DNA of 64,000 nucleotides from Auriscalpium vulgare (taxonomy: Eukaryota; Basidiomycota; Agaricomycetes; Russulales; Auriscalpiaceae). The notes under the pieces are model-generated. The model was given only the letters and a program-made list of their open reading frames with translations, searched no databases and was not told the DNA's origin. Where the stretch lies: the NCBI GenBank assembly GCA_019915015.1, contig JAHBBC010000022.1, forward strand, positions 310,001-374,000. The letters are read 5' to 3'. The position numbers and the translations under genes are program-made. Position 1 is the stretch's first letter; each line of letters opens with the position of its first letter. Below, one piece after another: positions 46,621-57,555 of the stretch.

Positions 46621-47312
46621 AATCCTGAATCTTCTTTTTGTTTCGTCGTGCCGCCACATATGATTCCATGTACCAGAAAACAGCCCAACGTTCCTGCTCG
46701 ATCGCAAATATGATTGGCGTTTATGCAACTTTACATGCATTGCGGTATTCATCGTCCTGTAACCATGCCAAGCTCCATCGAGCTCTCTCGGCGTTCATTT
46801 CCTTTCACCAAGCAGCTTGAGCGTTTTGATCTTGTGCCTCGCTCGCAGCGCTGGAGCGTGGCCGACACTTGTTGCCTTGTCGCCTTCGCGAGGAGCCAGC
46901 CATGGACGATTCCCTGCGGCACCCTGCTATTTCGTGAGTCTCACTGCGATTGAACTTCTATTTGATGTTCTCTGAAGCGCATGAAGCCCATCCCGCAGTA
47001 ACCTGTACGTGACCACGGGGCCACAGACCGCTGCGCAAATCTGAATATGGCGATGTGAGTGGCCGACTCAATGAGCTCGTACAAACAAACAGGCAAGAAG
47101 TCTCTTTCTGTCCATTTATGGGCATTTGTACATTATCTACTGAGGATGTGTCAGTCCTCACGTTGCGCGGATGACGTCGCCGCCTCCTGACTCCTGAATA
47201 TTCCCCCCTAGTTGACTCTGTGGAAATAGACGGCCGCTCCGCCCTTTCCTACATGCTTTGTTCATCGTCTAGTGGTCCTACTGGTCGTCATCTGCTCGTC
47301 TATCCCAAACCG

Positions 47313-48284
47313 ATGCTCTATTTCACCAATTCCAAATGCCGTGACGCCTCTCCACCCTTCGCCAACGGCACCCACGGCGACGTCATCTTGCGCTCGTGCG
47401 ACAATGTTCACTTCCACGTATCCAAGCAAATCCTCTCCATCATGTCGCCCGTTTTTGCGGACATGTTCAGCCTCAGCCCGCCCGCCGACGAGGTAGTTGA
47501 CGGGTTGCCGGTCTTGAGTATGTCAGAGGACGCCGCCACGCTCGATCTGCTGCTGCGATGGTGCTACCCCATCGAGCACCCACCATTGACGACGCTGGAA
47601 GATACGCGGCGCATGATCACTGTGACGCAAAAGTTCGGCATCGATGCATTCGTAGATGCTATCGAGGACGCGTTGGAGGCGTACGTGCCGGAGAACCCTA
47701 TCGGCATACTTGAGATTTCCATCACATACTCCCTGGAACAGATGTCTCGGAGGGCCGCTCGCGCTGCCCTGCGGATCCCGCTGTCGTCCCTTGCGTCCTC
47801 GACGTCGGCTAGCCTCCCGGGGAATTCGCTGGCCACCCTCATACAGTATCATCTTGCATGTGGGGCGGCGGCGGCGGCTGTCACTGCAGAGCGCGACTTC
47901 TTCATCGCACTTCCAATGCTTCTGGCCTCAGACCTCGACCACGCCCGTTGTACTGCGTGTCGCTCCTTGGACCCAGCATTCCCGAGTCCCAATAACTCGG
48001 TATGGTGGGCGCCACGCCAACTGTGGCACTTCCTGTATACGGCAGGACAAGTCCTCCTCCTTCATCCGCATGGGGATGCGATTGCTTCTTGTCAGTTGGA
48101 ACCGTGTTCACTGTTCACGGCGATGCTGCAACGCAACGCGCACGGAGTATGAAACAATTCGATGAGATCCTCAAAGGCAAAGTGAACACCGCAATCGCGC
48201 AGGTACGTGGCTTGACCTATTGTCATTTACCTTAGGACTAATAAAGCGTACATCATCCAGGTGCACATTCCTACCTTCACATAA
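47313..48284 (+). pseudogene. BTB/POZ gene with a frameshift (BTB-7)
   Basis: The start (MLYFTNSKCRDASPPF) matches BTB-5. The BTB domain is complete (GDVILRSCDN, SIMSPVFADMF, LDLLLRWCYP). The frame holds to about 48140 and then ends in a stop. Changing frame by one base restores the conserved end MKQFDEILKGKVNTAIAQ, followed by an intron (48203-48260) and the last exon VHIPTFT at 48261-48284. Of the two CxxC pairs only the first (CTAC) is present. The damage is either a real single-base change or a sequencing error. Confidence 0.75.
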
Positions 48285-48539
48285 CCGAATCGCATCCGTT
48301 AAGCGGTGGAGGCGCTGCAATTATTCTTGAGCAGGTGCGTCTGATTCCTTGACTATCCTTGCCGAACCCTGATGAGGCCACGCCATGCAGCCTGTTCCTC
48401 TGGCTTCGCACGATCATCCTATTATACGTAGACGCACTCGACACACCCATATATTCGAGGCACTCATTGTCACAATATATCACAATCTACCGCATTTGAT
48501 ATCTTTGTTGTATGTGTGGCGCCATGTCTATGCTGCTTT

Positions 48540-48640
48540 AAAGTAGGACAAGAGCTTCAGCGTCTCCAAGCTAGTCCCCTGCTGACATTTGTCAGACGCT
48601 CAGCGGAAGCTACCACTCACAGAACAAAGCCACCCCGAGG
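48540..48640 (+). repeat. Short fragment resembling block X
   Basis: CTCAGCGGAAGCTACCACTC, followed by an AAAGCCACC word, resembles the middle of block X copy c (about 52630-52680). Only about 70-100 nt can be matched, so this is tentative. Confidence 0.25.
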
Positions 48641-48726
48641 CACAAGCAGCGCGACGCTCTCGTGCGAGGCAAGACATGCACATCGAGGCCTTCAGAACGC
48701 AATCGCAGCAGGCTATATGTGCGTGC

Positions 48727-49702
48727 GTTCACGTGGAGGTAGTGATGGGTACATGAATTGCGTATCGGTCAGTAATCGGCAGAGTAAAGAGAAAGACATG
48801 AATATGGCTAGGGAAACTGGCGCACCTTATTAATCGCGGCATTCACTTCGCCGATGAACCTCTCCTCAAACTGCCTTGCGCTCTCCATTCGCCGAACATC
48901 ACCGTCGCTGCAGAAACAGCAAGTGTTCACTGTGCGCTGGATGCTGATCGCCTCCTCGTGTGGGTGGAGGCGGAGTATATGGCGGGCATTGTCGAGATAC
49001 TTCCACACATAACGTGGAGCGTACCAGCAAGTGGTTCCAGAAGAATATTTCCTAGTAAAGCGGCTCTCATCTTTGAAGAAATCTCGCCTTGAGGTCACAG
49101 CCGCAGCTGCGACTCCACATGCGAGGTGATATTGTACGAGCGTAATCAGCCCGCGACTCAGCGGCTCGGCAGTCAGCGACGACACCACCTCCGGGAGCGG
49201 CACTCTGAGCGCAGCGCGCGCGGCCGCCCTGGCTATCTCGTCAAGCTTGTAGGTGAATGCAACCGCGAATACGCCGACCGGATCATCGACGAGGCAAGCC
49301 TGCAGAGCGTCGTCGATAGCGTCAACGAATGCATCGATTAGGTACTTCTGCGAGACTTCCGCCAATCGCCACACGTCCTCCCAGCGTCGTCAATTTGGGT
49401 GGGCGAATGGGGTAGCACCATCGCAGGAGGAGATCGAGCGTCGCGGCGTCCTCGGCCATAGGTACGACTGGCAGCCAGTCGTATGTTTCGTCTGCCGCTT
49501 CAGCTTTGAGAGGTGGTGTGAGGCTGAACATGTCGGCGAAAATGGGCGACGCGATGGCGAAGATGGTTTTGGATAAGCGGAAGTGCATGTCGTCGGAAGA
49601 GCGCAGGACGACGTCGGCTCGGGCGTTGTCGTCGAAGGGAGGCGCAGCATCTCTCGCGGGGCCACAGTGCTTTGGGATAGCGGGCTCTGTGAGTGTAGAC
49701 AT
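48727..49702 (-). pseudogene. BTB/POZ gene with frameshift and lost splice site (BTB-8)
   Basis: Very similar to BTB-3 and BTB-4. The frame from the ATG at 49702 (MSTLTEPA) is lost near 49385, where an extra G occurs in a CTGGGAGGACG that reads CTGGAGGACG in the relatives. The conserved remainder continues in another frame (LAEVSQKYLIDAF...). The acceptor AG before the last exon has become AT, so the small end exon (VPITTST at 48727-48750) cannot be spliced normally. The first CxxC is missing. Two independent lesions argue for a true pseudogene. Confidence 0.8.
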
Positions 49703-49879
49703 TGATATGATTTTTGGACGAAGAGATGAAGACGGAGTGAGATTAGGAGCAGAGCTCAGAGCCACGGCGGGCATTGCCGAGCAATTTTGATCGGAGCACG
49801 TTTGGTCTTCGGCCCGTCTTGTGGCGCATCCCATATCAGCCCGCCATCCATCGACGCGGACGTTGACGACCATCCTTCA

Positions 49880-50540
49880 GCCAATCCACCCACTCTCGAT
49901 ACTCTAAGCAGCAGCAGTCGTTACTTCCCACTCTAGTGCACCGTTGATGGCCCCAGCCAGCCCGCTCTAACTTTGTCTGCCCACCACGTGGCAGTGACAG
50001 CGATTATGGGTATCAAGGCCTCGATGTTCAGCATGGCCGGGTCGGCTGTATGCTTTTCAAGGTGAGAGCGTACCTTTTCTGTTGGATCATACCCATCTTA
50101 ACTTCCAGCCCGGCATCATGCAAGTCTCGTATGAGCTTTCTTCGTGCTTTCACCCGAGAGTAGGACTTGGAAGAAGTGCGGACGGCCAGGCGCATCCAAG
50201 AAACGTTTTTCCCTTCCCAGCTCACATTCCTTTCTCTGTCTACTGCAGCTTCCCACAATTCTCTCGTATACTTCCCTTTCTTTCCACCGATCGTTGCTCT
50301 GTTAGACCTTCCTGTATGTTTCTATCGGACCTGTCGTCATTATCGTTACCTCGAACTCGGGGCTCCAATGAAGGCAAAAGAAGCGCGTTCATCCAGCCAC
50401 CCATCTGTGCGCATACAGTCTATTGTCCCTGGCATTTCTGACTACTATCGTATCGCCGATCACAGCATCACCGCCTCCTCGTCAGCGGCGGTGAATCTCG
50501 AGCTCTACACCGGCCTCACCTGAAGAAAGTATGTATGTAT
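49880..50540 (+). pseudogene. Block Z, copy 3 (divergent to BTB-8)
   Basis: It reads CPPRGSDSDYGYQ and HGRVGCMLF before a GTGAGAGC donor and a CAACTTCCAG acceptor, like copy 1. Further on, a GRPGAS segment resembles copy 2. The frame then breaks. Its place upstream of BTB-8 mirrors the other two copies. Confidence 0.35.
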
Positions 50541-50599
50541 TCGCCCCTCCGACCTTCAATGCTAGTGCAGCATCATGACCAGCTACACTTTAGGATGCT

Positions 50600-51180
50600 A
50601 AACGCTATCTCTGAACGGTGCTCGTCGTCTTCAACGCAGCGCGCAATATCTCAACAGCTTGAAAGGCACGAGATTGACCGGCCATGCCCCGCGTCCGCCG
50701 ATGCGAAGCGTTGAGTGTGTGTGATACGATATGACCCACGAAGGAAAGGGTCCATAGATCGGAACGGGAGTCGTATGTGTACGTGCATTGACAAAATTGT
50801 CCGGCTGACGCGCTGACATTCCTTCGCAGGCAACCGGACCCCGTGTGCAGAGCAATATACGTGACCGCCTCATCGCTCACGCGCACTCTGAATATGCGCA
50901 ATCTTGTATTTGATGCCACATGTGTCTGGATGTTCGGCTGTCTTTCTTTACGCATGCGAGGCTGGATGTACCTATTGCGTACTGCACAGAGATTCTGCTG
51001 GAATATCATCGCTTTTACGCCGTTATTGTGAGGCCACATATTGCTGCAAATTTCTTCTCAACTTCGGTTTCGTATGCCTACGACCTCCCAAGGACAAAGA
51101 CGACTCTCATGGCGATGTCACGAAGGCAGGATTGCGGCAACGCAATATTCGGAGGAATTGTAAATGAAGGATAAGTCTCC
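50600..51180 (+). other. Block Y (conserved segment 3' of KMKMN gene c)
   Basis: An 84-codon + strand frame (50920-51174) reads LDVPIAYCTEILLEYHRFY and then RPHIAANFF; the same peptide with one stop occurs at about 45000-45100. Conservation in this frame suggests a former gene, not recognised. The left part (50640-50820) also matches 31965-32135. Confidence 0.35.
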
Positions 51181-51202
51181 AATCTGAATGACATCGATAG
51201 GT

Positions 51203-52340
51203 TCATTCCCTAATTGCTCTAGGTAGTCCCATTCCATGAAAACCGTCTGGATATTGGAATGTCGCTGGTATGTGAGACATGTTCATCTTCATCTTGTACG
51301 AGTTTTGCGTATTGACGGATTTCGCAACGGAAAGCGAGCGTGACTTGAATCTGTCAGAGCTCGCGATGGACATGCGATCGTCCACAGACATGGCGCTGCG
51401 GACAAAGGTCGGTCCAGACATTCTTAAGTTACCCATGAAGGAGCTCTCACCTGAATGGTCTCTCGAGGCCGTCAAAAGGCGACATGGAGTGGTCCACCGT
51501 CTGCGGGGGCGACAGAGGCGGAGGCGATGCAGACTGGATCGTTGCTCGCCATCCGTCGACAAACATGCTGCTTCCTTCTTCGTAATTCTCGCTCTCTGAG
51601 TCCCGTTCTGCCCCTTCTTCCTTGATCGGCTCGGAATTCTGCCGTGTCGCTGCGACTGGCAACTCCTCTGCAGACCGGAGAAACTGGAGAAGGGGAGGGC
51701 CGGGGAGCTGCTCATATGCAATGTTTTTCTCGCCCCTTGCAAGGTTACTCCCTACCGACACCTGCCGGTCTGCGGTAGTGACCCAGTTGACCTCCCCGCC
51801 ACCACTCGGGAGTGGCTTCATGATTGCGAGATCCGGAAATGCGGATGACCTTGGTAGCATCAAACGCTCCTCTCCGTTCAACGTCGATGCAATCGCTTTC
51901 AAATGCTTATGTATCCCCAGTCGATGCTATGAAATGCGAGGGTAAGCACACCACTTATGCACATCTGTCGTTACTCACCTGATCGATGCTCTTGAATGCG
52001 GTAATATTTATAATCTTGGGAGATGTCGTGGCACAACTTGCGAAGAGCGCGTCGTGTAGAACGTAGCGTAGAATGATTGCTGACTTTGCATACTCCACAA
52101 ACGCCAGATCAAGTCGATCTGTGTCCATGAGGAAGCCTCCTCCCCTTCGGAACGTATCTGCACGAAACACCCACTCCATTAGGTTAGTCTCTGGCAGCGC
52201 AGATAGCTCCATCGTGGCTCGCTGACTAAGCCTGCTAAGGTGCACCTGTAATATTGTTCATTAGCTTTGTATTCTGCTCGTGTCGACTCTTATCTTACAT
52301 TGTCGTGCAGCCTCAGATCGAGTTGAGCCCAGAGTGGCAT
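51203..52340 (-). CDS. KMKMN-family protein, no WD40 (copy c)
   Basis: Exons 52299-52340, 51979-52245, 51451-51926 and 51203-51395, all in phase, 325 residues. The helical N-terminus (LMEWVFRADTFRRGGGFLMD, then LDLAFVEYAKSA) matches copies a and b. The middle is polar and acidic; SASPPPLSPPQT precedes the phase-2 intron found at the same point in all copies. The tail has SRSLSVAKS and NSYKMKMN, then ends after about 20 residues without a propeller. An upstream ATG at 52467 (MSVVTPCSS), shared with copy b, may be the real start, but its frame does not splice cleanly. Block X lies head-to-head with it. Confidence 0.6.
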
Positions 52341-52503
52341 GTGAAAAGAGCGGGATCCTTCGTTGGCATTGGGTAACATGTCCGGCAAATAGTGCAAGGC
52401 ACAATAGTGAGTAGATGAAGGCAGGAGGAACGAAAAGGAACGAAGAGCACGGTGTTACGACGCTCATATATGAGGGTGGCTGAGGGCTGTGCCCAAGTAC
52501 ACA

Positions 52504-53090
52504 GGTGGATCGATCAACCAAGATAGAGCGCAAGGCGCGATACGGGATAAGCTATGGCTATGATGATGCTGTACCTCCGCCTTCGGCGTCTCAGACTCCA
52601 GACCAGGAACATCCTGACGAGGATCAGAGAAGCCAACGCACAGCGGAAGCTACCACCCATCGACTCCAAACCCACCGTTGCGACGAATTCTCTCACGCTA
52701 CACTGCACTCTGGGTTTCTTCCGACGTGGATGTCATGAGAAAGCGCCCGCAGTCAAGTGCAAGAAGTTGCTCAAGAGAGCGCCAGTTCCAGGCAGTTGTC
52801 GAGATGCTGTGCGTGGGATACGCATATTCGGACAGTCGGAGTACCCACGGGCGGGCGGTGTTAAATGGGCGCCAGACCGTATGCAGTATGCAGCGTGCTG
52901 GCATGCCAGTGTGAGTCTATCGTCAAGGCTGGTCCAGTCAGCGCGCGCGAATGGGCGGCACAATCAACTGCGACGAGAGGCTAGCTCTCGGGCATGTGAG
53001 ATGAGAGAAGGAAGAAGTATGGTGATTGCTGGTAACGGAGAAACACCAGTCAGCAACAAAGCCTGGCAGGAGGTATCATGAACGCACCTT
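52504..53090 (+). other. Conserved block X, copy c (possible gene)
   Basis: The longest-lived copy: a 175-codon frame from 52554 reads RKLPPIDSKP, LHCTLGFFRRGCH and a basic stretch. It is divergent to KMKMN copy c, about 210 bp from its first exon. The alternative frame at 52505-52738 is also open. I cannot decide which, if either, is translated. Confidence 0.35.
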
Positions 53091-53944
53091 TTCCATCCCG
53101 ATACCAGTATCGTGAATTCAAGTCGCCCGATACACCGTCGCTCATCTCCAGGAATATACCCGCACGAGCATATTTTTGCTATTTTGCCATTAGCATCACG
53201 GCAGTCTTTTGACGAAAAGAATGCTGGGACGATCGCAAAGATCCATCGTTGAGGCGGTTCTGAAGGGCTGTGTGAGATTCGAGGCGCATCGGAAGCGCGC
53301 CGCAGCACAGCAGAGCGAGCCTTCAATATTTGCGTTATCACTCTTGGTCTGGCGCAGTACCATACGGAAATATATCCAATGAAGCTGGGTGGGTGACAAC
53401 TTGCAGAGAGAGCTAGATTCAAAACGAAGCCCGCGACGGGCAAACAATTACCGAAATATTTTGATCGGAGCACAAACTCGTCTTCGGCCGGTTTCGGCCG
53501 AGGTGCGCCGCGCTGTCTCTTGACTCTCTTCCACCCTTCAGGTTCAAGTTGGATCGTCCCCAGCTCGGCTCAGAAACCCTTGTCTATCCTGAAACAGTGC
53601 GGTTTGTCTTGTCTTAGCTTGCTATCGGCGCCGGCCTCTGACGAGGCAGAAATGTTCGACGCATCGGCGCTTCCTGCATTGTTGCGTGTGCGCTGCGGGA
53701 CGGAGGAGGGATTTGTGCGAGTTGCTGGTATGCTTACAACAGAATGTGTGCCAGTACTGACATATATGAATTGATGGCGTTGTTCAGCAGGCCGCTCCAC
53801 AGCAGTATGGCTCCCAGTACGCGCTGCAGACGCAATCTCTCTGTATGTGTGTGCTTCTGCTACAATCAAGTTAAGTGTCGCCTGGTCCTCTCCGCAGCTC
53901 GGCGAACCTGCTGTCTCATTCCGCGTTCCTCGCGCTCTCTAATA
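53091..53944. other. Spacer between two KMKMN loci
   Basis: Short frames only (99 codons at 53570-53869, -). The word TTTTGATCGGAGCA(C/T)A, also found near 29445 and 49785 beside BTB loci, recurs at about 53459, another trace of shared duplicated sequence. Confidence 0.3.
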
Positions 53945-55260
53945 TCAAAATGCTGGTGTAGCTGGAGATATCTGGAACGTCGGTGGTACGTAGTACGTGT
54001 TCATCTTCATTTTGTACGAATTTTGAGAATTGGCAGACTTCCCAATGGATACCGAGCGTGAAGTGACTGTGGCGAGGCTGGCGACGGATATTTGGCTATC
54101 CACGGACATGGCACTGAAAATGAAGGTCGGTTCAGACACTTCTACCGAGAACGTATCATCTCACCTGAGTGGTCTTTCTAGGCCGTTCAATGGTGACGCG
54201 GAGTTGAACACCGTCTCAGGTGGTGATGAGGGCGGAGGCGATGCAGGCCATATTGTTGCGCGCCATCCGCCCACCCACTTGACGCTGCCGCCCCCTTTAC
54301 GATCCTCGCGCCCGTCATCTTGATATGTCTCTCCTCCCTGCATCCGAACATTTCCGGGCTCTGCTTCGATAATCTGCTGCGCCGCCGTATGTGCCTTCTC
54401 CCGCTGTTGCTCAGACTTGTAGGGGTGATCGAGCTGCTGGGAATCCATCGGCGTGACTGCAGACTTCCACGACGGAGAACGGCCTACGTTGTCTGCGTCG
54501 TCTGTGATCATCGCTTCTTGTGGCACATTCAACGCGCTGGAGCTGCCGAAGATAATCATATTGGCCTCCCCGCTCCCGCGGCCTACTTCGAGCCCGTCGC
54601 CCTCGATCTTCCCATGTCTCATCGACTGTGCCGTTAACAATGGTGTCGGAAAATCCTCCATGCGTCCTTTCAACTCTGTTGTGGGATTTGCAGTGTGCTC
54701 AGGTTTATCTGCATGGATCTCGTCCAAAGCTAGTCGTAGCTCGCTCCATGACGACGCCGTTGAGTTGCCGTCCTCCAATTTCTGCGGCAACAGTAACCGT
54801 AACCCTGCTCCGAAGCCGTCATAGTCGCTCCAACCTACTGCCCCGCATCCATCTGGGAGTCGCTTCGTGATTCCAAGGTTTGGATATTCGGATGACCGTG
54901 GTAGCCTTCCGTTATTTTCTCCAATCAACGTCGACAGGATTGCTTGTAAGTGTTCATCTATTTGTCCTCGATGCTACAATATGATATCAGGACAAGCACA
55001 CTACTTGTCTATCCGTGGTTGCTCACCTGAGCAACGCACACGCGTTGGGAAGCATCCAGGTCATATTTCCAGGATGGAATCATTTCATCTAGAATGACTG
55101 CTGCTGCTGTGTAGTGCGACACCGCCAGGTCGAGGCTGTCTATGTCCATGAAGAAGCTCCCTCCCCGGAAGCATGTGTCGGCACGAAAAAGCCAGCCTTG
55201 GAGGTCGGCCGCCGGCAGCAGGCTTACTGCTCTCCGCGCTCGCAAAAAGGGATCCTTCAT
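53945..55260 (-). CDS. KMKMN-family protein, no WD40 (copy b)
   Basis: Exons 55027-55260, 54165-54973 and 53945-54113, all in phase, 403 residues. The start MKDPFLRARR follows an ATG; a possible earlier exon begins MSVSVITW at 55408. N-terminal helical part: LQGWLFRADTCFRGGSFFMD and LDLAVSHYTAAAVIL. The middle is the longest of the three (about 79-347), with GRLPRSSEYPNLGI, GRGSGEAN-IIFGSSSA and HPYKSEQQREKAH shared with copy a. The tail carries TVTSRSVSIGKSANS and NSYKMKMN and then stops. No membrane segment or known motif is seen. Confidence 0.65.
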
Positions 55261-55700
55261 AATTATTAGCCCTGTACCGTTGCCACTATCTTAGGAGAGG
55301 GAGGCATGCAAGACGAAGCACGCACTTGAAATAATCCCATGGGAGTAATGTTGCAATGTTGGCAGGAGGGAGAAGATTGAAGGACCAAGTGATCACGGAG
55401 ACGCTCATATGAGGGCGGCCGAGTGCTGTGCTACCAACTAACTGAGCGCTATATTCGCTTTGTTATCGTCGATTCGTCGACGATTCGATACGCGCCGATC
55501 GCTTATTCTTCAACCTGTGCATTGCAATGTAGCGTAGGCCGGGACCCGAGTTGGTATGCCCAGGTGAAGTTCGAATATTGATGTTTGAAAGGCCCTCAAA
55601 CTAACTGTGCAGTCGCTCACACTTGCTCCGACGTCTATAAAGCACTACCTAAACGCGCGCGGATCGACGAAGATAAGGAGGCAGGGTGTGATATTTGACA
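55261..55700. promoter_or_regulatory. Divergent promoter region of KMKMN copy b and block X
   Basis: About 240 nt here match 1130-1370 in inverted layout. Shared words include TATCTTCGTC, ACTTCACCT(A/G)GGC, and an AGCGCTCAGT(C/T)AGTTGGT box followed by CACAGCACTCG. The CCGCCCTCATATGAGCGTC end is shared with copy c. Retained non-coding identity suggests either control sites or recent duplication. Confidence 0.4.
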
Positions 55701-56180
55701 GCAACGGCTACGATGTCGTATATGTACGTCCGATGACCAACACAGCCCCATGAGAAGCTCTGGCGTCTCCAGAGCGGTCATCTACGTACTGACGAAAATC
55801 AGAAGCCGACGCCCAGCGAGATCTGCCGCCCACCGAATACAGCCAGAGTTGCGGAGAATGCCTTCGTTCTTCACTACACGCTGGGTTCTTTCCGGCGTGC
55901 TACCTGCAGTTCGAGCGCAAGAGAGCACCCGTCGGCCAGAGGGCGAAATGCCGCGCACGGACATAGAGGCACGAGTGGGTGGTGGTTAACGGGCGACAGC
56001 GCACAATGCAGAGCACTAGGTGCTGTGTGTGCACAGCACCTAAATTGTGTAGAGCTGGGGGAACAGCTGGTTGCAGGACTGGGTGGCGCAATTCGCGGCG
56101 AGGGAGGAGTCAGGAGAACATCAATCAGCAATGGGCCCTCATGAGCGCACCTTTCTTCGTCTTAATCATCAGCATCAGCT
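55690..56180 (+). other. Conserved block X, copy b (decayed)
   Basis: It lines up with copy a over nearly 480 nt (CAACACAGCCCCATG, CTGCCGCCCACCGAATAC, GGTGGCGCAATTCGCGGCGAG). Frames are interrupted by several stops. A downstream 85-codon frame (56071-56328) begins inside the block and contains RSAIDRILEGQAPTRTDT; its status is unclear. Confidence 0.35.
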
Positions 56181-56728
56181 TCATCTGTCGCTGGGACCGT
56201 ATCCCAGATCCGCCATTGACCGTATCCTGGAGGGCCAGGCGCCGACACGCACTGACACGGCGGGTCGACTCTTTGAGACGAACGAGTCAAGCTGGCTGGC
56301 AGAAGAGGTGAACAACCCACCGAATTAAATCGAGCCTATCTTGTTGGCTTCCACTGCCTCGCCTAGAGAACTACCGTGAAGTAGACGAGCGCATCGTGGT
56401 CTGGCAGCCACGCGCTGCCACGCGGAACTGGCGGGACGAGAAGACCCCAGGGTACTAAAAAGCTGTACCCCGGTCTTCGGGGTCCGTCTTTGGCTACGCC
56501 ACGTCCTCCGACTCGACCGTGTAGACTCGACACGAGATGCCAACGTCCACCAGCTCTGGCGTCACCGCCCAACTTCTTTTTTTGCAGTGCGACCAGTCTG
56601 GACCGTCTCTCAAGCCTCTATTGGCGGGAAATTGAAGTAGCGCCCAGTGACTCCCATTTACATGTGCTCAGTACTGGCGATCGTTGACTACTAGAGGCCA
56701 CATCCCCAGCTCGTCGATACCTAACGTC

Positions 56729-57121
56729 ATGACCACTGCGCATGCAATCACATCTTATTTGTACGACGACCTCCACACCATGTTCGACTCCAGCGATTCC
56801 AACGACGGCCGAGAGTGTTGTACCAGCGTTCCCTCGGACACGCTGCTAGCCGGCCCGGTAACCATCGCCTCATCTGACGGCCAGAGAATCTTGACGCCCC
56901 CGGAGGACCACTCGAACTCTGATCCTAAGTCAAATCCCTGCCGTATCATCTGTCCACCTGCATCAGCTACTCTCAATATTGGCGGCGATCTCTATGGCTT
57001 GGGTCGGTGCGACCGTCGCGGCGTCTCCGCGCGACTTGTCTCGTTCTCTATCTCCCCATCCAACATCAGCAAGCGCCTGTCTCCTCTGACCTCGGAGTTC
57101 TGTCTAAAATGCGCCAATTAG
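56729..57121 (+). CDS. Possible unrecognised small protein
   Basis: A 130-residue frame from an ATG, rich in Ser, Asp and Pro, with YLYDDLHTMFDSSDSND near the start. No motif recognised and no introns needed. It may be a chance frame. Confidence 0.25.
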   Translation: MTTAHAITSYLYDDLHTMFDSSDSNDGRECCTSVPSDTLLAGPVTIASSDGQRILTPPEDHSNSDPKSNPCRIICPPASATLNIGGDLYGLGRCDRRGVSARLVSFSISPSNISKRLSPLTSEFCLKCAN

Positions 57122-57555
57122 TGGTGTAGTGCAACCGGGATTGAGATGGCATGATGGGCTGGAGGACGCTGAACGAATGGCCGAGTCAGCACTCCCAGGT
57201 GTGTTTTTGCATCACTTTCTCATCGTGCCATATCTGACTCGATCGCAGGGGGTCGATATGCGCTCCCTGCGTCCATATATTTGCCACTGGCCAGAGAATG
57301 AGACACGGCCCGCTCGTGGGGTAAGATGGATTCAATCTAATTCTACACGAGAGGTCGCTTACATCTCGTTATCCAGTCCAATTTCCGTACATGCGGCTTT
57401 TCCTTTAGCCAGGCCCTTCAGATTTCCCCGGCATCGCGCGTTCCAGATTGAGAACATCTACTTTGCCGAGTCTCCAGCTTCAGGCGCACGGCCCTCAGAA
57501 CTCCGACGACACCGCCTCGCAATTTTCCTCACAATCCAACGACACACATCCGGAC

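Noticed and set aside
52299..52467. Exon beginning MSVVTPCSS as start of KMKMN copy c
   Set aside because: The ATG is conserved with copy b, but splicing it at 52298 leads to an early stop; kept only as an alternative.
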